Shown: positions 1-8,151 of the stretch, one piece after another | How positions within the stretch are numbered: the first letter of the stretch is position 1 | Layout of the letters: every line of letters begins with the position of its first letter | DNA from: Alicyclobacillus sendaiensis NBRC 100866 | GTDB taxonomy: Bacteria; Bacillota; Bacilli; Alicyclobacillales; Alicyclobacillaceae | NCBI RefSeq assembly: GCF_001552675.1 | Contig: NZ_BCRQ01000008.1 | Location: 1-64,000, forward strand | DNA: 64,000 nt | Direction: 5' to 3' | Translations under genes and position numbers: made by a program | Notes under the pieces: generated by a model | What the model was told of the DNA's origin: nothing | Seen by the model: only the letters and a program-made list of their open reading frames with translations | Database searches by the model: none

Positions 1-63
1 GGGTTGCGGAGCAACTTTTCGCACCCCCGCGCTTTACACGCACCTTATAAGGCTTGAACACAG

Positions 64-93
64 AAAACGCGCGCCGGTTGTTCTTCGGCGCGC
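64..93 (-). terminator. Candidate Rho-independent terminator
   Basis: Read on the minus strand, a perfect 8-bp stem (GCGCGCCG with CGGCGCGC, 9-nt loop) is followed by GTTTTCTGTG. It lies about 60 nt beyond the stop of the small minus-strand gene at 155-322 and would end that transcript. The U-tract is short, so confidence is limited. Confidence 0.4.
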
Positions 94-154
94 CTGCGAA
101 ATTCTATCCTGTTCATCTCCGCTGCAGGGACGAACCTCTATCCAACGAACCAGC

Positions 155-322
155 TTATCCCCGACTCCCGTGATAATAATCCAGGAGGCGCTCCTGAACC
201 CACTGCTTATTTTCCGTGTCAGCAAATTCCCGCTTTGCCTCCGAAGAGGAGCGAAAATCCACTTCGTGCGAAAACACTGAGCCCTGCAACTCTCCACCCT
301 TCACCGGATGACTCCTCGTCAT
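155..322 (-). CDS. Small hypothetical protein (55 aa)
   Basis: I do not recognise this protein. It is a hydrophilic, charged 55-residue product with no signal peptide or membrane segment. The start is the ATG at 320-322 because GGGGGAG stands 8 nt upstream of it. The frame could be extended to 463, but that would run into the 3' end of the helicase gene upstream, and no ribosome site supports it. The stretch at about 340-415 is AT-rich compared with its surroundings, as a promoter region would be. A hairpin at 64-93 lies downstream. Gene status is inferred from the ribosome site and composition only. Confidence 0.5.
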   Translation of the reverse strand: MTRSHPVKGGELQGSVFSHEVDFRSSSEAKREFADTENKQWVQERLLDYYHGSRG

Positions 323-413
323 CTTCACCACTCCCCCAGGGTTAAATCCGTTGTTCCTTCTGCGTTGATCTACAACAGATGATGTATAACAGATCTGATT
401 TGACTCTATTGTA

Positions 414-1805
414 TTAGTTACACCCCGAAAAGTCCAGCGATTTTTCACCCAATTTCGAACCAAGATTCCGCCCGTTCACTCGGCCAAATTTGATCCCTGA
501 CTCCAGCAAAAATGGGTGCGCACGCATGGCAACGCCGCCCCATACCCGCGGCACGAGCGCGTACAACTCGTGTCTCGCTCGCGTCATCGCAACGTACAAC
601 AAACGACGTTCTTCATCGGAATCCAACGTCACGTCGAACGGCACCGCCATGTCAAGCAGCGCGACGACATCCCACTCCTTGCCCTTGCTATCGTGAAATG
701 TGCGAAATTCGATCCCCTTCGCGAGGAGATCCCATTCGCCTCCGAATGCTCGGCGAAGCTCTGTCCACGCGAGCGCCAACTGGCTGCGCGTGCGGGCAAG
801 AATCGCCATCGACTGCCTTTCAAGCGTCGCGCGCCGGATCAACTGCGCGGCAAGCCGCCATTGCGCCGCACGGTCCTGGACCTCACATGCGAGGCAGACT
901 CCCTCCGCATCGCGCACGCCCCGTAAAGGCTTGTCCACGCGAATCCTCACGTGGCGAATTAATTGCCCCGCATGGCGCAGGATGGCTCGGTCGGAGCGAA
1001 AATTCGCGGTGAGCAAATATTGTTGCGCGTTGGGGAGCACTTCAGCCGCACGCTGGAGGTACACGGGAGAAGCGCCTCGGAAGGCATAAATCGATTGGTC
1101 ATCGTCGCCAACCACGAAGGCGAAAGCGCCGGTTCGTTCTACAAGGGACGTGAGAAGAGCCCACTGTAGCCCATTCGTGTCTTGAAACTCGTCCACCAAA
1201 ATATAGCTCATTTGAAAGAGCCGGCTCTTCGCCGACGATCCCGACTCCAACAGGTCAATCGAGGCGAGGAGAATGTCGTCATGGTCCCATCGGCTCCTCT
1301 CCCGCTTTCTGCGGACATAAGACGCCAAGATTCTCTTGCTCTTCTCCTCCACCTCACCCTGCTTTTGTCCACCGACCGTCCGGCTGTACAGCGTGAGATA
1401 CGACTGGATCTCGTACATACTGGTGGCATGGCGTTCACCGAACACGTCGGCTATGGCCTCTCGCATGAGCGCGTATTGCTCGCGCTGACCGAGCACAGGA
1501 TACACTTGGCGATCCGCCTCCAACAGCGCTCGGAAAAAGACGGCGTGAAACGTACCCATGGCGCACGACTCGGCATCCACGGTGCGGAGTCGTTCGTGCT
1601 TACGCAACTTTTGACGCATGTGTTCAGCAGCCTGCCGCGTGAACGTCATGGCGAGGATGCGCTGCGCGGGAATTCGACCCGTTGCAATGACCTGAGCCAG
1701 ATGCTCCGTCATGACGGTGGTTTTTCCACTCCCAGGCGCCGCCACCACCACCGCCGACGAAGCGCTCTTGGGTTCGATCACGGCCCATTGTTCTTCCGTC
1801 CACAT
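414..1805 (-). CDS. Compact UvrD/Rep-like DNA helicase
   Basis: This is a superfamily-1A ATP-dependent DNA helicase of 463 residues. Visible motifs are Walker A APGSGKTT (23-30), motif Ia TFTRQAA (about 54-60), motif II DEFQDT (205-210), motif III GDDDQSIYAFRG (about 233-244), motif IV ANFRSD and motif VI LYVAMTRAR near residue 405. PcrA and UvrD are usually 650-750 residues, so the 1B/2B inserts and the C-terminal tail must be much reduced. The ATG at 1803-1805 is preceded by CGGGGGAT. It is divergent from the phosphoesterase at 1947. It probably acts in repair or in clearing recombination intermediates; it is not the housekeeping PcrA by size. The helicase call is secure, the role is inference. 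Confidence 0.9.
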   Translation of the reverse strand: MWTEEQWAVIEPKSASSAVVVAAPGSGKTTVMTEHLAQVIATGRIPAQRILAMTFTRQAAEHMRQKLRKHERLRTVDAESCAMGTFHAVFFRALLEADRQVYPVLGQREQYALMREAIADVFGERHATSMYEIQSYLTLYSRTVGGQKQGEVEEKSKRILASYVRRKRERSRWDHDDILLASIDLLESGSSAKSRLFQMSYILVDEFQDTNGLQWALLTSLVERTGAFAFVVGDDDQSIYAFRGASPVYLQRAAEVLPNAQQYLLTANFRSDRAILRHAGQLIRHVRIRVDKPLRGVRDAEGVCLACEVQDRAAQWRLAAQLIRRATLERQSMAILARTRSQLALAWTELRRAFGGEWDLLAKGIEFRTFHDSKGKEWDVVALLDMAVPFDVTLDSDEERRLLYVAMTRARHELYALVPRVWGGVAMRAHPFLLESGIKFGRVNGRNLGSKLGEKSLDFSGCN

Positions 1806-1946
1806 CGAGATCCCCCGTTCCCATTCAACACCTCGAAGGCACCCGCGTCGATGACGGCGAGGAGAATTCCATCGCTCGCAAAGAACGCCCCCGGGCAGGC
1901 GACTTCTTTGCGTGTGATATCATGGAACGGTCGAGGGGGAGACGCC

Positions 1947-2654
1947 GTGGCCATCTACGCAATCGCAGACTTGCACCTGGATACATCGAATACCAAGCCG
2001 ATGGACGTATTTGGACAGGAGTGGCGAGATCACGCTGACAAGATCGCGCGTCACTGGCATGAGCGAATCCAAGATCACGACATCGTCGTCATCCCAGGCG
2101 ACATCTCTTGGGCGATGAAGTTAGAAGAGGCCGCGCCCGACCTGGCGTGGATCGGACGCCTTCCTGGCCGAAAGGTGCTCATTCGAGGAAATCACGATTT
2201 TTGGTGGGGAGGAATTCAGCGAGTTCGAAGGGCGCTGCCACCACGCGCATACGCCCTGCAGAACGATTGCCTTGTCCTTGACAACGTGTGTTTCGCAGGC
2301 ACTCGAGGATGGACGTTGCCCCATCACCCCTCGTACAACCAGGAACAGGATGAACCCATCCTCAAGCGGGAGATGGTGCGCCTCGAGTTGTCGCTGAAAG
2401 CAGCGGTGAAACAGGAAAAGCCGATTCTGTGTCTGATGCATTACCCGCCGGTGGACGCGAATCATCCACACTCACCATTTCATGAATTGCTCGTTGCCTA
2501 TGGCGTGCGAGCATGCGTATACGGTCATTTGCACGGGCCTGCGCATCGGTTCTCGTTCAATGGCGAGATCGACGGCGTCCAGTACCAGCTGGTTAGCTCC
2601 GACTATCTGCAATTTATGCCGTGGAAAGTCCCTGACGAGTGGATCGAGCCCTGA
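1947..2654 (+). CDS. Metallophosphoesterase (COG1768-like)
   Basis: This is a cytoplasmic calcineurin-fold phosphohydrolase of 235 residues. The dimetal ligands lie in the classical order: ADLHLD (7-12), PGDISW (about 50-55), GNHDFWW (about 82-88), MHYPP and GHLHG near residue 190. The GTG at 1947-1949 is chosen because GAGGGGGAG lies just upstream and the protein then begins two residues before the first beta strand. The frame stays open for 255 codons further upstream, but that part is antisense to the helicase gene. Its 3' end overlaps the convergent methyltransferase gene by 52 nt. The substrate is unknown. Confidence 0.9.
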   Translation: MAIYAIADLHLDTSNTKPMDVFGQEWRDHADKIARHWHERIQDHDIVVIPGDISWAMKLEEAAPDLAWIGRLPGRKVLIRGNHDFWWGGIQRVRRALPPRAYALQNDCLVLDNVCFAGTRGWTLPHHPSYNQEQDEPILKREMVRLELSLKAAVKQEKPILCLMHYPPVDANHPHSPFHELLVAYGVRACVYGHLHGPAHRFSFNGEIDGVQYQLVSSDYLQFMPWKVPDEWIEP

Positions 2655-3376
2655 TCCGACGCTCTCGGTACGAGCAGAAACACGCCGTAGCCAAGCGTGT
2701 GGCCGAAACGCTCCATCCACGCGAAGTGCTCGGCCAATGCCATCCCGACCTCCGGATCCGCGATCATGGCGGCGTGGACATCCTCCACGAGACAAAACGG
2801 CGTTGCCTCCTGTTCGAGACTCCGGATGTCGCCCGCGCGCAAGATCACGGGCTGAAAGCCCGCCGCGAGAAACCACTTCCTCCAACTCGAAAGTGTGGGC
2901 ACCTCGCGGGCTCCGTAGACGCGCGCGGCTTCGTCGTGCCATCCCGGCGGGGGATCCGTGGGCGCCACCATCTCGACAAACAGAGCAAGTCCGCTTGTCT
3001 TCAACACGCGGCGAACTTCTCGCAACACAACGGGAATATCCGCGAATACAAGGACCGATTCGCCGATCACGGCGTCAAATGACGCAGGCGGCCAGGGCAA
3101 GCGATCCGCCGAGCCCACGACCGCGTTCACCGGGAGATGCGCCTGTCGCGCTCGGGCTCGTACGTGATCAATCATTTCCTGTCGGACGTCGAGCGCGGTG
3201 ACGCGCATGCCTCGTTGAGCGAGCGCCAGGGCCGTGCCGCCTGTGCCACATCCCACCTCAAGCACGGAGGCCGCCGCCGATAGAGGTACTCGCTCAAGCC
3301 ACCACTCAGTCAACGCCCATCCGCCAGGGTGCGCACCGATGATGCCTGCTCGGCCCAAGGCATCCAAGTAGTCCAT
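2603..3376 (-). CDS. Class I SAM-dependent methyltransferase
   Basis: This is a 257-residue Methyltransf_11/25-type enzyme. Motif I is VLEVGCGTGG near residue 37, followed by the acidic strand ALDVRQEM and motif-II-like FDAVIGESVLVF. The start is ATG at 3374-3376 behind AAGGGGAACC; a 30-codon in-frame extension upstream lacks a ribosome site. The 3' end overlaps the convergent phosphoesterase gene. The substrate cannot be told from sequence. The start faces the plus-strand gene at 3481, leaving a short divergent intergenic region of about 100 nt. Confidence 0.85.
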   Translation of the reverse strand: MDYLDALGRAGIIGAHPGGWALTEWWLERVPLSAAASVLEVGCGTGGTALALAQRGMRVTALDVRQEMIDHVRARARQAHLPVNAVVGSADRLPWPPASFDAVIGESVLVFADIPVVLREVRRVLKTSGLALFVEMVAPTDPPPGWHDEAARVYGAREVPTLSSWRKWFLAAGFQPVILRAGDIRSLEQEATPFCLVEDVHAAMIADPEVGMALAEHFAWMERFGHTLGYGVFLLVPRASDQGSIHSSGTFHGINCR

Positions 3377-3430
3377 CCCAGGTTCCCCTTGCTGAATCCT
3401 ATGCGGCGAACTGGCGGGTGGTCCGGGCAC

Positions 3431-3457
3431 TTGCGCAGGCAGGAGAACTGGTATACT
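3431..3457 (+). promoter_or_regulatory. Candidate sigma-A promoter, extended -10
   Basis: TTGCGC (3431-3436) and TATACT (3452-3457) are separated by 15 nt. TG stands one base upstream of the -10 (TGnTATACT), which compensates for the short spacer. It precedes the gene at 3481 by 23 nt. Confidence 0.5.
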
Positions 3458-3480
3458 TAGGCACAAAAGGAGGGGCTCTC

Positions 3481-3828
3481 TTGACCCGAATCGTTCGCAT
3501 CTACGAGGCTTGCGTGGAGCCTCCGGGTGACGTGATGTTTCTTCCTTCGGCGCTCATGATGTTGCTTGAGAACGGACAGTCCCACATCTACAGCGAGAGT
3601 TCCATGCACAATTTTTGGCGATCCGCTTGCACTCGCCACACATGGGCTGAATTGGCGGACGGGATCGTGATTGATGGACATCATGTCCGGCTGGTCGACA
3701 TCACCGCTGAAGTTGAGCAACTTGTCCCGCGACCTACCTGGACGATCCACTGCATCATGCGAGCATGGTACGAGCAAAATCCGCGTCAACGCTTCTATCT
3801 GCGGCGCCACATCCATCGCGGCTCTTGA
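3481..3828 (+). CDS. Hypothetical protein (115 aa)
   Basis: I do not recognise this 115-residue soluble protein. TTG at 3481 is chosen as start because AAAGGAGG ends 7 nt upstream; the in-frame extension to 3418 would overlap the promoter at 3431-3457. The middle part has a regular alternation of hydrophobic and charged residues (for example VRLVDITAEVEQLV), and the C-terminus is basic and aromatic-rich. There is no signal peptide or transmembrane segment. It has its own promoter and stands alone, tail to tail with the HtrA-like gene. Confidence 0.65.
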   Translation: MTRIVRIYEACVEPPGDVMFLPSALMMLLENGQSHIYSESSMHNFWRSACTRHTWAELADGIVIDGHHVRLVDITAEVEQLVPRPTWTIHCIMRAWYEQNPRQRFYLRRHIHRGS

Positions 3829-3881
3829 AGCAGCCGACACCCGCGAGGCGATGGGTAGGTGCACCATCCGGCCCCTCCTGG

Positions 3882-4583
3882 TCACACATCGCCCAGGATG
3901 GCCTTGACGCGCTGGCGGAGCACGTCGGCAGCGATGGCAAACCCAATTCCTTGGGAGCTTTGAGAGACGGCCGTGTTCATCCCGATGACCTCGCCGCGCA
4001 GGTTGATGAGCGGTCCGCCGCTGTTGCCGCGGTTGATGGCGGCGTCCGTTTGAATGAGGTTGGGGTACTCTCGATCACCTATCTGCAGCGGCCGGTTCTT
4101 CGCGCTCACAATCCCGACCGTCACCGTGTGGTCCAGGCCGAGCGGAGATCCGATGGCCACGACCCACTCGCCGACCTGCACATCTTTGCTGTGGCCAAGC
4201 CGCAACACCGGAGAGGGTACAGGGATATTCGCCCAAAGGACAGCGATGTCGTGCTTCCGATCTCGCCCGATGAGATCGGCTTCCACCAGGTCCTTGCGCC
4301 CGAACACCCGCAGCATGATCCGATCCGCTTCCGCGATGACGTGTTCGTTGGTGAGAATGTAGCCCTTGGAATGAAACATAAATCCCGTGCCGATGTTGAG
4401 GGCTGTGCGCCCTTCTCGCGGCAAAGGCCGCTCCCACGGGAAAAAGAGCGCGCGGTCTCGATAGGGGGTTTGGATGACTTCAATCCCCACAACGCACTTC
4501 TTGTATCGCTCCACAAGCCGGACGAAGTTGGGGAGATGAGGCTGAGCGGCACGCTTGCCCGGCGCGGAATGAGTCTTTTTCAC
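3882..4583 (-). CDS. Soluble HtrA-like serine protease without TM or PDZ domain
   Basis: This is an S1C (HtrA/DegP-type) chymotrypsin-fold protease of 233 residues. The catalytic triad is visible: His81 in TNEHVI, Asp112 in HDIAVL and Ser188 in GNSGGPL. HtrA proteins of Bacillales normally have an N-terminal membrane anchor and at least one C-terminal PDZ domain of about 90 residues. Here the N-terminus is basic and hydrophilic, and the protein ends right after the protease domain. The start is GTG at 4581-4583 behind AAGGGGTGAT. The lack of an export signal suggests a cytoplasmic location, or export by an unseen route. The missing PDZ suggests regulation unlike DegS/HtrA. Confidence 0.88.
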   Translation of the reverse strand: MKKTHSAPGKRAAQPHLPNFVRLVERYKKCVVGIEVIQTPYRDRALFFPWERPLPREGRTALNIGTGFMFHSKGYILTNEHVIAEADRIMLRVFGRKDLVEADLIGRDRKHDIAVLWANIPVPSPVLRLGHSKDVQVGEWVVAIGSPLGLDHTVTVGIVSAKNRPLQIGDREYPNLIQTDAAINRGNSGGPLINLRGEVIGMNTAVSQSSQGIGFAIAADVLRQRVKAILGDV

Positions 4584-4670
4584 CTGTCATCACCCCTTGG
4601 CGGGATCAAGGCCGATCCACGATGCGCTGTTCATTGTATTCGCCAAGCGGATGACGCGTGCCGCGTGCCA

Positions 4671-4841
4671 CTAAGCCTCGAAGGTCCGGTATCTCACGCC
4701 ATAGTTGCCTCGCCGCGTGCGGTAGACCTGAACGGACGAGGCGTCCAGTCGCTGACGCGCGCCGGAATCGCGTAGGTTCATCGCCACATACATGGCGACC
4801 GCCTTCGAATCGTACAGCCGCGCTTCGTAAATCCACGTCAT
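4671..4841 (-). CDS. Small hypothetical protein, MTW-Y-LYD family copy 1 (56 aa)
   Basis: This is a 56-residue protein of unknown function. Its N-terminus MTWIYEARLYDSK and the segment VQVYRTRRGNYGV are clearly related to the 65-residue protein encoded at 8115-8312. The ATG at 4839-4841 follows GGGAGGGG. It lies 16 nt downstream of the DUF2797 gene and is probably co-transcribed with it. The pattern of short beta-like segments with a central charged helix suggests a small folded domain. There is no cysteine and no membrane segment. Confidence 0.75.
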   Translation of the reverse strand: MTWIYEARLYDSKAVAMYVAMNLRDSGARQRLDASSVQVYRTRRGNYGVRYRTFEA

Positions 4842-4857
4842 GCGAACCCCTCCCAGC

Positions 4858-5697
4858 CTAGTTTGCCCCCACCTCCGCCGAACATGACGAGGCGCAGTAC
4901 TCGGCGACGACTTCATGCCCCGCCCAGCGCTTCACATGGAACACGCCGTCGTCGAACAAGAGGTATTGACCTTTGATCCCTCGAATCACGCCGCCCACCG
5001 GCTCGTCCGAGGTCAGCGCAAGCGAGTGGAGCGCGATCCTGAAGCCCGGTTCCCGGGGATACGCAAGACGTTCCGGCCGCAGATCGGCAACCAAATAGGG
5101 ACGGTAGCTTTCCGCGATAGAAGCCTGGACTTCGCGCGCCACCTCCGCGAGAGGTCGATCCGGCCCGGCCTCATCAGCCAACATCTTCCTCCAATTCGTC
5201 TTGTCAGCCATCCACTGTGCAATATGAACTTCCAGATCTCCGGCGGTCTTCCGATCCGGAACCTCGGCGATCACGGCGGCCTCCACCGCGCCCTGATCCA
5301 TCCATCGCTTCAGCTGGCGCCCCTTCCGCGTGATCCCCACCTTGAAACCGCTGCTCCACGCGACGTACACATAATGAGGGACCATGCAGTGTTCGGCCGC
5401 AAATCCCGCGTCGCGACACGTCCCGAGGTGAAAATGGCACTGGTGCGGCTTCACGATGCACAGATCGCACTCCGCCAGCGTCCGCACGCACGGGAAGCAA
5501 TACCCGTGCTGATACAGCTTCTTGACCCTTCTCCCACAGGCCACGCAGCGAAGCGTGCCCGTCGGCCGAAACACGAGGGTGTCCCCCACCGAAATGGGAA
5601 TCGAACGCAAGCCGTCCTCGCTTGCCAATTTCAGTCTATACGCGATAGGCACGCCGAAAGTCGGTTCGAGTTCGCGCAAGTCGCCCATCCACAACAT
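4858..5697 (-). CDS. DUF2797 family protein with Cys cluster and GIY-YIG-like segment
   Basis: This is a 279-residue protein of the uncharacterised DUF2797 type. Residues about 50-95 carry a cysteine-rich, zinc-binding-like region (CVACGRR, GYCFPC, CDLC, CHFHLGTC). It is followed by YVYVAWSSGFKVGITR and RWMDQGA, which resembles a GIY-YIG nuclease core (VYV, KVGIT, then a Glu in GDLE). The ATG at 5695-5697 is chosen because CTGGGGGACGG precedes it; upstream in-frame ATGs have no ribosome site. The start is divergent from prsW, with 67 nt between. A nucleic-acid role is an inference from the zinc cluster and the GIY-YIG resemblance. Confidence 0.8.
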   Translation of the reverse strand: MLWMGDLRELEPTFGVPIAYRLKLASEDGLRSIPISVGDTLVFRPTGTLRCVACGRRVKKLYQHGYCFPCVRTLAECDLCIVKPHQCHFHLGTCRDAGFAAEHCMVPHYVYVAWSSGFKVGITRKGRQLKRWMDQGAVEAAVIAEVPDRKTAGDLEVHIAQWMADKTNWRKMLADEAGPDRPLAEVAREVQASIAESYRPYLVADLRPERLAYPREPGFRIALHSLALTSDEPVGGVIRGIKGQYLLFDDGVFHVKRWAGHEVVAEYCASSCSAEVGAN

Positions 5698-5764
5698 AAA
5701 ACCGTCCCCCAGACGAAACACTACAACCGCCTTTAGCAACCTTTCAGGAAAGAGGGAACCACAG

Positions 5765-6421
5765 ATGTACATCGCGCTCGCCGTTCTACCCGGGCTGCTC
5801 TTCCTCGCGCTGATCTACACCTATGACAAGCTCCACCCTGAACCCAAGCGGGAAGTCGCAAAGCTGTTTGTGCTGGGCGCCCTAGTGGTCTTGCCGGCCG
5901 GCGTGATCGAGCGAGCGCTCCTCAATCACGCCTCCGCCCAACCCGCCACATGGCGCGGGCTGTTGGCGACGGCCTTCTTCGTGGCCGGCATGGTGGAGGA
6001 GTTTCTTAAGGCCGCCGTGTTCGAGCGAACGGTGCTCGATCGCGGCCGTATCCATGCGCCCGTCGACGCCATCGTCTACGCGTGCGCCATAGGTCTCGGT
6101 TTCGCGACGGTTGAAAATGTCCTGTACGTCACGAGTTCCGGGTTCTGGACCGCGGTCGTCCGAGCAGTCACCGCCGTACCGGCGCACTTCATGTTTGCCA
6201 TCATCATGGGATATCAGTTCGCACGCGCGCGATTTCTGCGCGCCTCACGAGCGTGGGGGTATATCGCGCCCGCCATCGCACACGGCATCTACGACACGTT
6301 CGCCCTGGCCGGATCGCTCATCGCCGACTTCGTCCTTGCCGGTGTGCTGTTCGCACTTTGCGAGTACAGCCTGCAGATTTTGCGTCGCGCCCGAAAACCC
6401 TGGCGCGTGCGCTTGGCATGA
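5765..6421 (+). CDS. prsW: PrsW-family intramembrane metalloprotease
   Basis: This is a polytopic membrane protease of 218 residues with about six to seven hydrophobic segments. The PrsW/CPBP signature residues are present: EEFLK (EExxK) near residue 79, HFMFA (HxxxA) near 140, and HGIYD near 176. In B. subtilis PrsW makes the site-1 cut of anti-sigma factor RsiW. No sigW/rsiW pair is in this window, so the substrate is unknown. The ATG at 5765 follows AGGAAAGAGGG. It is convergent with the next gene, 1 nt apart. Confidence 0.85.
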   Translation: MYIALAVLPGLLFLALIYTYDKLHPEPKREVAKLFVLGALVVLPAGVIERALLNHASAQPATWRGLLATAFFVAGMVEEFLKAAVFERTVLDRGRIHAPVDAIVYACAIGLGFATVENVLYVTSSGFWTAVVRAVTAVPAHFMFAIIMGYQFARARFLRASRAWGYIAPAIAHGIYDTFALAGSLIADFVLAGVLFALCEYSLQILRRARKPWRVRLA

Positions 6422-6422
6422 A

Positions 6423-6797
6423 CTATCGCGGGTCGTAGCCCTGCGTGCCGAAAGGGCGCGGCCCACTGGCAACGCCGCGGAACACCAAGAGCCAGGCGCG
6501 CTTCGCGCGGTAAAGGATCATCTCGGTGCGCTCGTCCAGCATGAGCAGTTGAAACAAGTTCATGTTGGTTTGGCAATACGGACTCATGTGCTCATCCTGC
6601 AGGCGAAGGCTAAGGACGCGATGCCGATCCCGCTCGCGCAGCTCAATGCCGGCCTCTCCGCGAATGTCACCGATGTTGACTTCGAGGCGTGCGGCATCCG
6701 CTCGATTCGCCACGAGCGTCTCGTACAGTTGACGCAGAGATCGCGCCTTTCGGCTGCGATCCGTCACGAGCACGTAATGAAGCTTGTCCGAATCCAC
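6423..6797 (-). CDS. Hypothetical protein (124 aa)
   Basis: This soluble 124-residue protein is not recognised. The GTG at 6795-6797 follows GAGGGGATGTT. The first third contains MDSDKLHYVLVTDRSRK, followed by an Arg- and Leu-rich helical part and a hydrophobic strand near the end (WLLVFRGV). There are no metal-binding clusters, signal peptide or transmembrane segment. It converges on prsW with a 1-nt gap and is upstream of nothing else, so context gives no clue. The gene call rests on the ribosome site and codon composition. Confidence 0.65.
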   Translation of the reverse strand: MDSDKLHYVLVTDRSRKARSLRQLYETLVANRADAARLEVNIGDIRGEAGIELRERDRHRVLSLRLQDEHMSPYCQTNMNLFQLLMLDERTEMILYRAKRAWLLVFRGVASGPRPFGTQGYDPR

Positions 6798-6856
6798 AAC
6801 ATCCCCTCATCTTTGTGAGAACATGCGCTGCGGCAAGACCGCCTTCGCTGCTGTTA

Positions 6857-7570
6857 CTATACTTCACCCGGGCAAAAAAGAGAATGTGACCGCCCTTCTT
6901 CTCCGAGCAAATAGGGAACCCAATCCTCCGCGTGATCGCCCACCCACGCGATGGGGACGTTTCGCCCTCTCGCTAGCTCGTACAACTCGCGAACGGGCGT
7001 CATATGAAGTTCCGTGCCGACAATGAGCAATCCCCGCGCTTCGGCCACCCAGTCGACGGCTCGCGCAATGTGGCGCACCTCTTCGCCCTCCAAGACGAAG
7101 CCGGGGCGAAGAAACTCACCGCAGGTTGGACACGTCGGAATGGGTTCTTTCCACACCAGGTCGGACTGAAAAATCCCGCCACACGCATCGCATCTCAACT
7201 CGCGGAGATTGCCGTGCAGCTCGATCACGCTCGTGCTCCCGGCGGCCCTGTGCAGACCATCGATGTTTTGCGTGATGATGGGGACCTCTGCGCGAGCCAG
7301 CGCCAAGTGAGCTCGATTCGGACGTTTGCGCCGCCACTCGCTGACGATCACGCGATACGCGCGAAATGCCGCAAGAGGCTCTTCCCGCCAGATGGTCGGC
7401 TGAAACAAGCGCCGGAGTGGGATTCCCGCGACGGTATCGTCGACGGTCGGTAACCCACTTTCCACGCTGATCCCTGCGCCCGTGATCGCAACCAGGTGAG
7501 ACTTTGGCCAAGTCCACAAATGTCGATGGACCCTCTTGGCAGACGGTTTGCCAGAACAGTAGTATAACAT
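6857..7570 (-). CDS. Sir2-family protein with altered NAD-binding loop
   Basis: This is a 237-residue sirtuin. Seen are GAGISVESG (31-39), TQNIDGLH with the catalytic-type HG in IELHGNLRE, and a zinc ribbon with two Cys pairs (CDAC and CPTC). Typical sirtuins have GIPDFRG after GAGIS and an RPxVVxFGE motif. Here the first is replaced by GLPTVDDTVAGIP and the second by RPGFVLEGE; the late GTSxxVxPA becomes GTELHMTPV. Standard deacylase activity is therefore uncertain. The start is ATG at 7568-7570 behind AAAGGA with an 8-nt spacer. It is divergent from the XRE regulator at 7714. Confidence 0.85.
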   Translation of the reverse strand: MLYYCSGKPSAKRVHRHLWTWPKSHLVAITGAGISVESGLPTVDDTVAGIPLRRLFQPTIWREEPLAAFRAYRVIVSEWRRKRPNRAHLALARAEVPIITQNIDGLHRAAGSTSVIELHGNLRELRCDACGGIFQSDLVWKEPIPTCPTCGEFLRPGFVLEGEEVRHIARAVDWVAEARGLLIVGTELHMTPVRELYELARGRNVPIAWVGDHAEDWVPYLLGEEGRSHSLFCPGEV

Positions 7571-7713
7571 TCAACAAATCCTTTCCGAGGTGATGCAGAT
7601 CGATCGTACATAACAGTAAAGTTTATTCCCATTTTTGCATTTACAATGAAGTCGAAGCCTTGATACAGTGTCCGTGAGTCATACCATGAGGGGTTTCGGG
7701 GAGGAGAGCCACC

Positions 7714-8151
7714 ATGAAGGATTCCTTTGGTGCACGTGTGAGAGCCATCCGCCAGAGCCGTGGTTGGTCACAACAGGAGCTCGCCATGCGAGCGGGCGTG
7801 TCCACGCCTCACATTTCGTCCATCGAACGCGACAAGCGGCGCCCATCGTTGGATTACGCGAAGCGATTGGCCGACGCGCTCGGGGTACCTCTGCAGGTGC
7901 TGTGCGATCCTGAGATGACGTATGAGCCGAAGCGGATGCGAAATTCGGTCTACGAACTGCCGACGCCACTCCAACACTTTGTGCTCAACGAAGAATCGTT
8001 CCCCTATTTGGAAGCCGCACACCGGATGAGCCAATTGTCTAAGGAGGAGTCATCCTTTCTTTGGCAATTAATTGACGTGCTGGCCCAGAAGAAGAACCTG
8101 CTGACGAGACTGCGCTACTTCGAACGCCGTTCAGACTCCGACGAATCGTGA
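7714..8151 (+). CDS. XRE-family transcriptional regulator
   Basis: This 145-residue protein has a clear N-terminal Cro/C1 helix-turn-helix (about residues 6-60; SQQELAMRAGVSTPHISSIERDK). The C-terminal half (70-145) is helical and hydrophilic and probably mediates dimerisation, as in SinR-like proteins. GGGGAGGAG precedes ATG 7714. The divergent sirtuin gene is a plausible target by position. Its 3' end overlaps the convergent small gene at 8115-8312 by 37 nt. Confidence 0.85.
   Translation: MKDSFGARVRAIRQSRGWSQQELAMRAGVSTPHISSIERDKRRPSLDYAKRLADALGVPLQVLCDPEMTYEPKRMRNSVYELPTPLQHFVLNEESFPYLEAAHRMSQLSKEESSFLWQLIDVLAQKKNLLTRLRYFERRSDSDES

Noticed and set aside
1182-1946. Upstream extension of the phosphoesterase frame by 255 codons
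   Set aside because: Antisense to the helicase gene; the phosphoesterase fold starts right after the GTG at 1947, which has a strong ribosome site.
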